From Oegoconia quadripuncta (lineage: Eukaryota; Arthropoda; Insecta; Lepidoptera; Autostichidae), in the NCBI GenBank assembly GCA_949316235.1, contig OX438750.1:22260865-22324864 (forward strand): a stretch of DNA of 64,000 bases. Direction: 5' to 3'. The position numbers were made by a program, and so were the translations under genes. The notes under the pieces were generated by a model. That model saw only the letters and a list, made by a program, of their open reading frames with translations, had not been told where the DNA came from and searched no databases. Of this stretch, positions 1 to 11,667 are shown piece after piece. The first letter of the stretch is position 1. Each line of letters starts with the position of its first letter.

Positions 1-125
1 AATGAAGATTCACATTTGACAAGAAAACGCTCTTTACAATATAATGTATACCGAGGGCGTATACCTACTCGCATGCTGCATGAAAAGAAAGCAATAAATA
101 TCAATAAAGTAGGTAAGTACCTATA

Positions 126-525
126 CAGGGTGAATTTGCATTCGTGTAATTACCATTAACTGGTCACTCCGCTCTTAATTACGAACACGTTTCTCTAAGG
201 AACCATAGTCAAACTCGATCAAAAATTTTTCGATTACCCATACAAAGTAAACCATTCTGAAATCACATTTAGTATGGAAGTCCAATAATTTTCGGCTGAT
301 GACTCCACTCCTGATTACGAACAAACTTTCCAGTAGGAACCATAGCAGAATTCAACCGAAAATTATTGGACTTCCATACTAAAGGTGGTTTCAGTATGGT
401 TTACTTTGTATGGATAATCGAAAATTTTTTGATCGAATGCGACGATGGTTCCTTGGGGAAACTTGTTCGCATTCAAGAGTAGAATCATTCGTTAGTGGGA
501 ATTACACTAACTCAAATTCACCCTG
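126..525. mobile_element. 400-bp foldback (MITE-like) element
   Basis: Left arm 126-295 and right arm 356-525 are both 170 bp and nearly perfect inverted copies. Termini are CAGGGTGAATTTG and its complement, flanked by TATA on both sides (TA or TATA target duplication). The 60-bp centre (296-355) contains a third, direct partial copy of the arm (shared words attacgaacaa and ggaaccatag). No ORF. A TA target is typical of Tc1/mariner relatives; the family itself is not identified. Confidence 0.8.
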
Positions 526-1084
526 TATACAGACGACGTATAAATATTTGCAGACCGAATATAATGATTAAAATTTGACGTAAGGACAAATATCTAGATA
601 TAGCTTCTAATTATGTATCAGATTTATTAACACCTTAAGGGGGCCTATGAAATGAAAATAATAATATATACCTCATAAACATATAATAATATAATTTATT
701 TGCAACAAATAAAGCCATTAGTATAGCTACACAAAAAAATAAAGTGTAATATTATAAATAATATAAAAATAAAATTTAAAATATAAACATTCACCACCTT
801 GAGAATGCTGTTATCAAAGTAGCGAAGCCGCTCCCAAAAAGAGACCACGCGTACTCTCAGAACAGCAAAGAAATTAGACGCCCTCGCCTGGGCGAACATG
901 CCCAACGCGCTACAAAAACGCGGATGCGAAATGCGTCATTGTATTGCACCCTTATAGTTCTGTAAGATTTACGAGTGAAATTGGTTAGCATATAGAAACA
1001 CTGGCAGTATGCATTAAATAATGTCATCTTAACCATGTTGCTACAGTTGCCAAATCTACGCGCGAGCATATTACAGACCTAATA

Positions 1085-1250
1085 AAGTCACACTTGTCTC
1101 CCGTAGGGGTAGGCAGAGACCACAGACTTCCACTTGCTACGATCCTGACACACCTCTTTTGCTTCATTCACTCTCATAAGATTGTTCATACATGCTCGTC
1201 GGTTTAGGGTACTCTTGACTTGGCCATTCTTTATGACGTTCGTCCGGCGA
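1085..1250 (-). mobile_element. RTE-like LINE fragment, reverse strand
   Basis: Shares long words with 29441-29775 and 37318-37450 (e.g. accacagacttccacttgct, atcctgacacacctcttt, tcggtttagggtactcttga). I recognise it as a common lepidopteran non-LTR fragment lying antisense. No intact frame. Confidence 0.6.
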
Positions 1251-1679
1251 GCATATTACACAAAACAAAGCCTTATACCTATATATTTACTAAATAAAAC
1301 ACACTATAGTTAACAATGACATGTGTTAACTATTAATTGCAAATGTTTGGTGATAACTCGCCCTATAACACTCCCAAGTAGCGAACAAAGTTTTAATTAA
1401 GCAACTCATGAACAATACGTACTAAGTGTCCACGGAGTCGTTCTAGTTGCGCTTGCCGTCAACTTTAATAACAAACTGACCACAGTCTGTGAAATAACAG
1501 CAATGTAGTTGTTTTATTATTATTATTTTTAACTGGCGAAAGGTAGTCAGAGCTCTATCCTGCTTAATCACATGCATTTTTGCACCGCCCGTTCCGTTCA
1601 TCGTGTATGTAAACTTAGGTTTATCCTCTTTATTTCTAAACTAATACTAATAAATTGTACTGTGTAGTTTCGGTACTTA

Positions 1680-2215
1680 AAAAGAATAGAACCAACCCAT
1701 CTTTTCCTGTAGGTGTCACAAAAGGCGACTAAGGTATTTCCACCAAAAACACCGACAGAGGCACGTTTAACCGCCTCCGTGGCTCAATGTAAACAACATT
1801 GGGTTTACGATTCGGAGGTTGCGTGTTCGATCCCCAGCGGGGTACATGTTTAAGTACTCGGTTTGCTTTGTGGTAGGGCATTTTATTTGTCCGCCTGGCT
1901 AGCTACCACCATCTTATCTAAATCTGCCGTCAAGTAGCAATGTTAATAGCATTGTTGTGTTCCGGTTGTCAGTCCTCCAAATGTGTTGAGGTTTCCGGGT
2001 CAGTACGCTTCCACCTTCGACCTCATCTTCACTTAACATCAGGTGTGATTGAGGTCAAGTACCAATCCGTTGTGAATAAAAAAAAACGTTTCAATGGCGA
2101 TGGGCTCACTCCCTGTCACGTGTGCATTTCTGTATATTTCGAAGATGAAGCATCTTGTTACAATGTTGGGAACACCCAAACGCTTTCGTTTGAGATATCT
2201 CTGACCACTAACTAA
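1680..2215 (+). repeat. Interspersed repeat split by a SINE
   Basis: The part before the SINE (1680-1770, with aatagaaccaaccc and tttccaccaaaaacac) and the part after it (2087-2215, with aacacccaaacgc and gatatctctgaccac) occur contiguously at 47845-48050. A short ORF across 1940-2215 is only repeat read-through. Confidence 0.7.
1771..2086 (+). mobile_element. tRNA-derived SINE (family A), near full length
   Basis: Head ccgcctccgtggctcaatgt with an A-box-like TGGCTCAATG and a B box close to GGTTCGATCCC, then a shared body (tccgcctggctagctaccac) and an A-rich tail. The word acgttt occurs on both sides, a likely target duplication. This copy lacks about 15 bases (agataagatagcc region) present in the other copies. 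Confidence 0.85.
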
Positions 2216-2374
2216 CTAACGTATATTTTCAAAATGTGAAACATGTTATCACTAGATCATATTTTGTTTAATTATTACTCAAAGTTACATGACTCTACCT
2301 AAAATATTTACGTAATGTCAGCCATTTATTTAATATAATAAAATTATAGATAAAATATATAAATAGATAAATTG

Positions 2375-2470
2375 CAAAAAGTTGTTATCTAAAATAACAA
2401 CTTTTTGAGGTCCTAATACGGTAATTTCAGTCCTAATACGGTAATTTCAACTTACGGTAATTTCAACTTT
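2375..2470. repeat. Perfect 14-bp hairpin followed by 20-bp tandem repeat
   Basis: 2375-2407 is a perfect inverted repeat (arms caaaaagttgttat and ataacaactttttg, 5-base loop). Directly after it, tcctaatacggtaatttca repeats with a 20-bp period at 2411 and 2431, then a partial third unit. Confidence 0.8.
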
Positions 2471-3670
2471 GACCATGAGACTTAAAGCTTCATAGTTTAG
2501 TTTACCCTCTTGGTACTTTTATTTTAACTACTAACAAAAGTAAAATACTAAAGTTCTGATAATAATGCAGAAAATACGAAAAAATCTTGAAAGAAACGAA
2601 CAATCCAGTACTTGATAAGAAACAAATATAAGCTCCGAAACACGAGTTCGTTCGGATTCAACACGCATGATAGAAATGTGACACTTGCCATTTTTTTATA
2701 CAAGCTACTTATAATAAAGTAAATATTATTTCCTTAGTATTTAATAGTTTAGTTAATAAATTAATAGTTAATTTAATAGTTTATACGTAATTCCAATGAT
2801 TTGGCTACTATTTTTCATAGCTAAAAAAATCATTTATATCAATGGCTACAGAAGTGACTGACGCCCGCCAAATTTGCTGAAACTTCTGGACATGTTAGAC
2901 TAATATTAAATTCTACAGAACGTATCTATAAAATCCATCCTATCACTTAGCCTCGAGCTTTTCATTAATTTAAAAACTTCATGTTTTTTAATTGATTTCT
3001 CTGGATTATTAACATTTTCTTTGTATATACGAATTGAATTTGAATTATTTGCACCATAGAGGAATAACGCTACGTTTTCACATATACACGGCGCCATCTA
3101 GTTCCACACTAAGCAAACCCTTTTAAAATTGGAGCAGCCGTTTTGGTACTACAGTGCAACAGACAGAGACACAGGCGCACACGCACAGATGGGCTTCAAT
3201 TTTTCAAATTATTAAACGAGGTAATTGCAAATTGGAAGTGCTTGAAAATTTACGTTACATTTTCAAGCACTTGCTCTCAAATAAGCTGTGTCTATTGTAA
3301 GGTCCATCACGTAACAAGACAAGAGAAACAACAGAGATATAACAAATAACGATAAGTTAGAAGTTTATCTTTTGTTAGGAACTGTCTTTTGTTTCGTTCA
3401 TTGTCAGGTCTGAAGCTCGTAATACGGGATGGATTGTTATAATCTTGAACACAATATAAGATTAATTACCCCACAAAAAATGCCTATAAAACGGGGACTG
3501 TTATTTTTAATCGCCGACAAACAAAGTGGGATGTTGTAAATATGAAACCTATATAGGTACGCCGTTGTCTGTCTAAAATAAATAAAATAAAAATAATTTA
3601 ATTCAGGATTAGACCCATATTTTGATTAGTAACTTAAATTAAGTAGTAGAAAGTTAGTAACTTAGCCGCA

Positions 3671-3790
3671 GCATCACGGAATCCCACCTGTCCGCCAGTG
3701 TGCTCAGGATGGTGTTGGAGCTGCTGCACACGCGCTTCAAAATCGACACGCTAAACATATTTGAAAATGGTTTTATATATCTTAGCTATA
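3671..3790 (+). other. Exon-like GC-rich open segment, unidentified
   Basis: A stretch of about 85 bases with balanced codon use in AT-rich surroundings. It reads SITESHLSASVLRMVLELL then HTRFKIDTLNIFE on the plus strand. AG dinucleotides suitable as acceptors precede it and AGCAG|GTATAT could be a donor near 3795. I do not recognise the peptide. It could be an exon of a neighbouring gene, a gene fragment carried by an element, or chance. Confidence 0.3.
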
Positions 3791-3961
3791 AGCAGGTATA
3801 TCTACTTAAAATATCATGGCAATATGGAAAATATCTCTGTATCTTCTGGAGCACAAATTTAGATTTTTGGTCACTAATAAGCACAAATGGAGCACTAATT
3901 ATTGGTACTAATAGGAATCGATCTGTTATGGTGGTCCTGTTGGGCTCACAGATAAAAAATA

Positions 3962-4097
3962 TCCTGTCTTAGTCCAGGGTATATTCTAAATGTAGGTATA
4001 CAAAATTTCATTCAAATCCCTTCATCCGTTTCGCCGTGATTATGCAACAAACAAACAAACATCCAAAATTTCGCATTTATAATATTAGCAAGATTAG
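3962..4097 (+). repeat. Abundant lepidopteran interspersed repeat (family R), 3' part
   Basis: Shares caaacaaacaaacatccaaa and tttcgcatttataatattag with 32455-32680, and in reverse with 51250-51360 and 61697-62010. The family ends in ataatattagnaagat. No coding capacity seen. Confidence 0.75.
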
Positions 4098-4909
4098 ATG
4101 ATTCGTGCTGTGAAAAGAACTGGGAGCTTTACACCGAACACGAGTCTTCTACAAAAAACTCGAATATCGAAGCCAATATTTCATTTATGTAAGAGTTTAG
4201 GGAAGCTATCACAGAAAATATGTGACAGATTGATCCAAGAACAAAGTATTAGTTCCACCAACTTATTTGGGAACAAATTTAAGGCAACACATCCAAACTA
4301 ATCAATATTTAAGTTACCTGCATAATTTATTGAAACGTATTTAGTTCTGATTGGCAACACTTTACAGATAAGTTGATTTAGACTATATTGATTAACCTAT
4401 ATACGACGGGAAAAAGGGATGTGATGTGTTATTTTTATTTTCGAAACCAGGTATTGCCGAGGTGGTTTTTAGCCGTATTTGATGGAAATCCTTTCCACTG
4501 TTTCCGTAATATTTAAATATTTAGGTATAAACACTTGGTTTATTCATCTGTATTATAATAATCATATAAGTATTAACTGGGGAGATTTCTAATTTTCAAT
4601 GTTTACATTTTACATTTCGTTGGATGTTTCTTTAGCTAATTATTTTTGCTAAAATATTTTTTGTTTACTTTATGCCGGCAATACTTATTTTCGTATTTTA
4701 CCTTTTGTCTCTTTTGTTTGTAACATCAACTTTTGAAGGGCTTCCTCCCAATTCTACTTCTTAACTTTAGTTAATCTCCGACGTATATCCATTACCTTAG
4801 TTATCTAAATAATAAGGTACTAACTCTCATCATAAAACTGATTATACACTTCACACTAAAGCTGTCTTATATTATAGCTCCTCACAAAATAAATGATCTT
4901 TGAAAGAGT

Positions 4910-5065
4910 TTGAAGCCTGTATCTGTGACTTTGCGACGCCAAAATGGCTGGATTATGGGAATCCGTTTAGCCGTTTCTACCATATTTAACCACAGTTGGT
5001 TTGTTTATCTAGATGACATTTTTGTATGGAGTGTCCGGAGTTTTCAAAAATTGCCCATTTATTGT
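4910..5065 (+). repeat. Interspersed repeat (family S)
   Basis: Words such as aatccgtttagccgtttc, tatctagatgacat and ggagttttc recur at 27010-27200, 30235-30315, 46110-46230 and, reversed, 52960-53110. Non-coding; probably a decayed element common in the genome. Confidence 0.6.
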
Positions 5066-5510
5066 TTTAAATTTTAACAATGTAGGTATATGATTTTTAA
5101 CCGACTTTAAAAAGGAAGAGGTTCTCAATTCGGTCGTTTGTATGTTTTTTTTATGTATTTACATCGATAACTCCGAGGTTTGGCTGTTGGTTCGCTTGAT
5201 TCTTTTTATAAACGAAAGACGATACCGTGAAATTGGTCCTATTATTCCCATTGCAATTTTAGTACAATGGGTTCACGACAAGAGCATAAAACTCTTAAAT
5301 TGTAAAGAGAGAGAGAGAGCAGAATCACATTATTTTAAATGATTGTGTAGTTTTTACACTTAGTAGGTATATGTGACAGTTCATTCGTGTCTCGTCGTAA
5401 GACTTTGATTCACACTTCCAACAACAACTTTTAGACTGTCGAAACGTCGCTGTAATATTTGATAGTTACAATACAACGCCATCAGACGTGTTGACTAGAT
5501 ACTACAGAAA

Positions 5511-5732
5511 AACAGTATCTCCACATTAACGTCGGAGGTTCCTTGACCGATCGATAGATGTCGCCATGCATGCATCCATTTTTAAAACAGTACCTCCACA
5601 CCGCGGTGGAAAGGATCGATGTATAGATGGCGCTATGCTCACATTCACTTTCTCAACATTACCTGCACATTACAGTCGGATGTTCCCAGACAAATATATA
5701 GATGGCGCTAAGCATACATCCACTTTTCTTTT
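5511..5732 (+). repeat. Three-unit tandem repeat, about 73 bp per unit
   Basis: Units start near 5511, 5586 and 5658. Each holds acctccacatta-like, gttcc, gatagatggcgct and catacatccacttt words in the same order. A 63-codon ORF across it (5566-5757) reflects the repeat and is not considered a gene. Confidence 0.75.
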
Positions 5733-6007
5733 TAGGGATAATAGGAGATTGGTGTAAATAGACATTACTAAATTTCACATCTTAGGATTTTCATTAATTA
5801 AAGTGACCTTATACCTTTTTAACCGCCGACGAAACCACGACGTTGTACTTGTTTGTGGCTTTAATTGTCGGGTAGTTGGTCTGTGGTGATCCCAGTCTTT
5901 GACCTTAAGTAATGTAATATATATCTCAATAATGAGTGGTCCGATTTCGATGCGGTTTTAAACTAGTTTTTTGACCATTCAGAAATAACGTGTCTCAGTA
6001 ACTTAGA

Positions 6008-6112
6008 GCCGTATTAATAAATCGATAGATCGCGTCACAGTCTCAATACTATTAATTTATTGCAACAGACTCGCAAGCATCGTCTCAATCTTGAGGACGG
6101 TTTATTTAATGC
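6008..6112. repeat. MITE-like fragment with cgtattaataaa ends
   Basis: Left end agccgtattaataaatcg and the inverse tgaggacggtttattta near the right end resemble the better-preserved copy at 34235-34375. Non-coding. Confidence 0.5.
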
Positions 6113-6584
6113 GTCCCTTAAACATCCAAATAAATTTCCTTACTCTTGAGGCAATGTAACTTGCTCAATGTGAGGGTAAGTAAAATTTGGTTAATAAATG
6201 GTTTTTATTGGATCATTGTTAATAGGCTAGCCCCTTTTTCAGCGTCACCGGGCGGACAGGTGCTGCAGCCGACTGTATGCAACAGTCCGGACTACACTAG
6301 CTGCATCATTTCAATCATGAATTTTGATTGCAGTCTTGATTTAGTTGTGAATTATTATAGATTTTGAAGAAGATGATTGGTTTTAGTTGCGGTAAGAGTA
6401 AGAAAATTACGCTCTCAAGCCTCCCAGACAATCGTCTCATTCCCAGTTCCACATCATATTCAATAGTTTTACTTACGGATAATGAATATAACAACACATC
6501 GTAGTGGCAACGGTAAATTTATTTATTTATCCCTTAGAAAATTTCTATAATTGCGATAGGTCACACTATGAAATTAAAAATTAA

Positions 6585-7470
6585 TTTTTCAACACACTTG
6601 CCCGTAAGGTGGTTCTTATTACACCGCTTTTAGGCTCATAATCTATGATATTAAACACGCGTGCTTTTTCATTATATTACAGCACAAGTGCTATAATAAC
6701 AACCTGACTAAGTTAAACATGTCTCTCATTGCAAGTTAGGTGTATGAAGACAAAGCCTTTCGCATTTAGTCTGGTATTAATGTTTTTTTTTTCGGTTTTC
6801 ATGTGGTAAAATGTATTCTACATAATGAAGGAAACAGAAAATGCGTTTTCTGAATTGTGATGATAAATGAATATTGAAATTTACTGATATACCTAGCCTT
6901 AATTCACTTAAATAAGTTACAAAAACAAACTACTACTTTTTCACTTTTAATATTGGCTGTTGGTCGATGTAGTTCGCGCCATTTTCCATGCGCGCGCATA
7001 GATATCGCGCGCCAAGAAAAAAAATGCAACGTTTTTCGTAAATATTTGTTGGTTACGACGAAGTTTTAGTTACTTTGAGCTAGAATATTATCGAAAATGT
7101 TTACTTCAAGTGAAGAAAATGAACCTAACCAAAATTTGACGCCGCCGGATATACTTAACGAGGCAAGAAATGCGAGTGATAGCCTTTTACCATCAAAATC
7201 AAGTGAGAAGTACTTAGCGGCATATGAAACCTTTGTACAATGGAAAAGCAGCAAGAACGCACACTCTTTCTCCGAAAATATTAGTTCATCGCGAACTTTC
7301 ACCCAAGATACTGAAATAATTAATAATACCAATACTATAACACAAACTGTTCAAATACCAACAAAAACTGTTAATTACCGTTTTGAAAATTGTACTAATT
7401 GTTTTAATAATTAAAATTGTGTTAATACCTACATGAGTTTTGTTTTCTTCCTCTCAAGTGTGTTGAAAAA
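6585..7470 (+). mobile_element. Candidate non-autonomous element around a small ORF
   Basis: A perfect 16-bp inverted repeat, TTTTTCAACACACTTG at 6585-6600 and its complement at 7455-7470, brackets the 105-codon ORF. Further in, cacgcgtg-like words also mirror each other. Internal DNA before the ORF is CpG-rich (gcgcgcgcatagatatcgcgcgcc), which could be its promoter. Element limits are inferred from the inverted repeat. Confidence 0.45.
7097..7414 (+). pseudogene. Internally deleted tyrosine-recombinase-like (Crypton-like) ORF
   Basis: 105 codons, MFTSSEENEPN to stop, clean ATG context (gaaaatgtt). Residues 29-62 (LLPSKSSEKYLAAYETFVQW, then KSSKNAHSFSENI) resemble the N-terminal SAM-like start of tyrosine-recombinase/Crypton-type proteins common in insects, where the next part would be LLAYF. 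Here it jumps to a Thr/Asn-rich tail (TNTITQTVQIPTKTVNYRFE, ending NCTNCFNN) similar in style to the C-termini of such proteins. The catalytic R-H-R-Y core is absent. I read it as a deletion derivative. The match is from memory; a short host gene is the alternative. Confidence 0.4.
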
Positions 7471-7597
7471 CGTCGTATGAAACGCGTGTGCCTGATCATT
7501 ACCAAAGAGTATACAAAACCTACGGAGATCATTACCAAAAATTAGAGATATCACATTAATAATTTGTTTAATACCTACCTAGTCAAATCTTTAGGAC

Positions 7598-8290
7598 GAA
7601 CGAAAGTCACCGACCTATGTCTATCCCAGCGGCTTAGCAAGTTGAAGTGCCAGTGGGCCGGGCAGATATAGCTTAAGGCCAGGCCAGTTTACGAAATCTT
7701 ACGAAAAGATGAATCTTTGAGCTTCCAATGTGAAGAAAGGTTGCTGAATTCTACTACACAAAAATTATTGTAGAATGAAAAAGAAACACAATAACCGAAA
7801 AGAATATTGAAAAATGGCTTGGTAATTCTGTAAAAAACCTAAATATCACCATTAAAACTAAACTTCCATGTTGACGATTTCGTAATTTTCAGCGACAGTG
7901 ATATGATTTTTTTTATAAAAATGATAATTTTTTATTGTTGTAACACAATAACCGGTTACATTTATAATAAATGGTCCAGTGTTCCAAAAATAAATTAAAA
8001 TATACTAAATAGTAATGTTTTCGTTCGTGAACTTATCGATGCGACAATTAAAGCCATGTAATAATCAACCATATTGACAGAGCGGCTAGCGTTACAATTC
8101 GATACGCGCGGTCCTTTAGTATGCCAGTAGTTCTCGAGTGGATATCAAGCACAGCGTAGGACCGCTACTCACAAGGTGGACGGGTGACCTAATCGGTCGC
8201 TGGATGCAGCCTGCTTCCAACTGGTCGCACTGAAAATCTATGGGGGAGGCTTATGTTCGTTGTGGATGACATCAGTGGTGTGTACAGCGT
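7598..8290 (+). mobile_element. RTE-like LINE 3' remnant, interrupted
   Basis: 7598-7680 decodes to VTDLCLSQRLSKLKWQWAGQ, the typical WQWAGH segment near the reverse-transcriptase C-terminus. 8100-8290 continues with the degraded trailing region (aaggtggacgggtgaccta, gggggaggcttatgttc). About 400 bp between them is unrelated DNA. Several stops; not functional. Confidence 0.65.
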
Positions 8291-8340
8291 TTCACAGGAT
8301 AGGCAGAATGATAAAATTTGTCATTAAATAAGAAAAATAC

Positions 8341-8947
8341 CTGTGCATCTGAATTGAGAGCCCATTTTTCTAATTATTGCGAAATGAGATAACACTTACA
8401 GGGATTTTAGTAAAAAATTGGTAAAACCTCAAGCAAAGATTCTTAAATTTCTTAAACGTGAAACAAAACCGTTACGATCAAATAACTTGGGCTCTCAATT
8501 CTGACGCCTGCCTAAAGTGGCATAGCCTAAATCTTAGAAAGTACTATCCCTGGGATAATAATTTTTATTTGAGAATTTAGTTAAGATTTTCTTAAATAAA
8601 TTAAGAAATTCCCAAATCCTAAGAATGCGATATAACATATTTATGGCGGTTTAGCTTGAGCCCTCAATTCATAAACATCTGAACTGAGGAATCTGCAAAA
8701 CATGAATTTATCTAAAGTAATAACACCAATACGACTTAGGTATATTTCAATTCAATATCTCGGTAAATTAGTTAAAAAGAAATAACGACACAAAAGTAAA
8801 CTGTTAATTTTCCCAACACGTCTGAACTGAGGGCTCAATATTTTCGGCAGTATTGACTAGGCTAAGCCTTCTACATTACCGCATATTTTAACCAATTTTT
8901 AACTAATTTTTAAGCTAAAAATGGGCTCTCAATCCAGATGCACACGA
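8341..8947. mobile_element. Terminal-inverted-repeat element with repeated internal motif
   Basis: Left end ctgtgcatctgaattgagag and right end ctctcaatccagatgcaca are inverted copies; similarity extends about 75 bp inwards. The core motif gggctctcaattcaga recurs inside at about 8490, 8658, 8678 and 8820 in both orientations. No ORF and no clear target duplication. Confidence 0.6.
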
Positions 8948-9639
8948 AAAATACAACTGAAAAAAAAAATGAAAATGATTTATTGCGTAACAATAATTCA
9001 CGACAGTAATTAGTTGTTGAGGACCCCTATTAAGTAAATAAATACCTGTACCAGGAGTCCCCGCTCAAGTTCAAGTTCAAGTTACAGCAACATAGGAAAG
9101 TAAAAGTACAACTACAAAATAATATGTTACTCTAATAGCAAATCTCGCAACTATTTAGAATATTTCTGTTCACATCAGTATGAATCAGCAGCTATCTTGA
9201 CAATGCATTTCGAGGAAAGCTTACAATTGGCTAGGGTAGGCACTGTCTTTCTGCCTGTATGGAAGGCACGCGACTGGATGATGATTGTCGAATACCTCGT
9301 AAATCGTATTTTATGTACTTACAAGCAATATTTACTATATCCTCTAAACGGTGTACCGATAAGTTGTGATATCTTGTGAATATCGACTAATTATCTATAG
9401 TCAGTTTCCTGGTGGTGATGGCGGCCAAGATAAGCAAAAATAAATGTAGGTACCTTAAACTGCATCATACGAGCGTCGCAATTGCGTGTTGGTTCTATTA
9501 TTATTGGATTATTCCCAGAAGTACATTTGGACAGTTCCTGTGAAGGTTTTATTGTAAATCTGTTATAGACTCCCACTTATAGGTTATGTATGAAACTATA
9601 TATAGATACCAATTTTAAGAATTGAAATCGGAGAGAATA

Positions 9640-11667
9640 AATAAAACAACAATAATTTATTTAGTATTAACTATTTATATATTTCAATAGTATCTCTTAA
9701 AAGTTATAAACTATATCCTCTAACGCTCCGCGCTCGCAATATTTGGTTTAAGTCTAAAGAAGACGAATCAACAGTTAGTGTAACTTAACCTAAATCAACA
9801 GTCGAACTAAATTCCAAAAGATTACATTTACTAGACATAATAAATGTAAACTTAGAATGTACGTTTAGTGCTCAACTAAGATATAGAATACTGGTTCACC
9901 TTTATACTGCGATCTTTATTATAAAAAAATCTATATACTATTTAGTGGGGAATGTTAACTTTGGTATAAAATATTAATTAACAACAAAACATATTCAAAC
10001 TCAAAGACACTCAAGAAACGAAACTTATATCAAGCATAAATTAAGAAAAATACTGTTTAATCAATAGCCTAAGTCCAGTTAACATATATTTACAGTAACT
10101 GGAGAACTTAAATTTGTATACGTAGATACGTATAAAATAAAGAAATGAATGAACTACGATATCAGTGACATACGTACGTACTCATTGCACATGCTGAATA
10201 CTTAAAAAAATATGATACGAAATAAAAGGTATAGACTTACTGGGAGATTTTACACAAGTGAACTAACATTTAATATACTATAAGATCTTGTTATACATAT
10301 ACGATTTTCTAATGCACCACAATTATAATAATAATAATTATTATAGGCTTTCTAATAGATGTCAAGGCTTAATTTAGTAGGTACCGTTATTTTGATAATC
10401 ATGTTAAAACGACTTTGTGTCAAGATTTTGTCCATACTTAAGGTACAAACGTTTAGTACAAATATGAAGTAAATATCATTTTCGGTAATAATTGAACTAG
10501 ATACACATAAAGGATTAATCAATGCATTCTAGAAGATAACAATTTTTAATGAATATTCGACATAGAACGTTAACATTTATCTATGTAACACTTTACTAGA
10601 TTTAAACTATTGAATTATAAATAAGTAATATCCTCTTGCACATAAAATCATTTGCTAAAACACAAAGTATTACTTTATAAACTTTTACTCGTAGATATAA
10701 ATTTGGAATACAATTTCTGTGCCGTTATTAATGTTTTTGTAAATAAATATGATGATGCACATTAATTACAATGTTCGAAGTAAGCTACGTTTATCACAAC
10801 ATTTACAAGCTAATAGCCTTACATACGACATTTACATTTGATAAAACAACATATAAAAGATTAGAATCATATTCTCTCTAATTACAAAGTGGTCTAAATA
10901 AGAAATCAGTCATTTCCGAGCCTCAAGGAAAATCTCAAATCTCTCGGGATCTAGGCTTGCTGAAATGACTGCCTCATCAGTATCAAATTTTTAAATTAGT
11001 AGTTTCTATTTTAGATTCTCTTTAAAGTAGGTAATATTTTGTCAGTCAGGTCTTCCGACCTTAGAAGTAGTTTACTATAACTATAATAGAGTAACTGGGA
11101 TAAAAAGGATTTCCAATAGAAAATCTTTGCTGCTGGAATATCATATATTTAATATTGTATATTATAATATACGTGTATATAGGTATACACCATAAATTTG
11201 TGCACAGGAATTAGAAAACTGTTTTATCATTGTTCTAAACATAGAATAGGCTTATGTTTGATTAACATCCAAGTCAACAACAATAACTCTCTAGAAAGGA
11301 AATAGAAATCCCAGTTATTCATTCCTCATATTCACCCCATTTTCACGCACATCAAGCTTAGTTCTAATTTTGGAAACAGATCCATTCCTCCGCTAAATTA
11401 TAACTACAAAAAATGAGATTTGCAAAAAAATCTTCCAAGTAACAAAGACTGCATTTGACTCCAACAAAGCAGCAACAAACAATACTGGTCAATAATTTTG
11501 TAATACAAGGAACGGATCCATTGATGCCTGACAATTCTGTTTGTTCTTAACTATCCATCAATCTAGTAAGAACTATAAAGAGCATTTCCATTTTAAAATA
11601 ACCACTTTACAGCGTCGTCCTCTCTAAATATTAGAATAAAGTCCGTAATAGAAGTCATATAAGCGTT
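9640..11667 (-). other. Probable 3' UTR of Rap1GAP
   Basis: About 2 kb below the stop codon, AT-rich and free of the repeats that fill the rest of the window, which suggests constraint or transcript function. On the minus strand an AATAAA lies at 9661-9656, followed by a T/G-rich run (TTGTTGTTTTATTTA) as expected for a cleavage site near 9640. Other AATAAA-like words occur inside, so shorter forms are possible. Inferred from position and composition only. Confidence 0.5.
9656..9661 (-). terminator. Candidate poly(A) signal of Rap1GAP
   Basis: AATAAA on the minus strand with a T/G-rich element just downstream. It is the last such signal before repeat-bearing DNA resumes. The choice among several AATAAA words is a guess. 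Confidence 0.35.

Noticed and set aside
6225..6310. GC-rich segment with cgtcaccgggcggacaggtg, exon-like
   Set aside because: Short, no splice donor in a useful place, and its wording feels like a common lepidopteran repeat, though I could not place the family.
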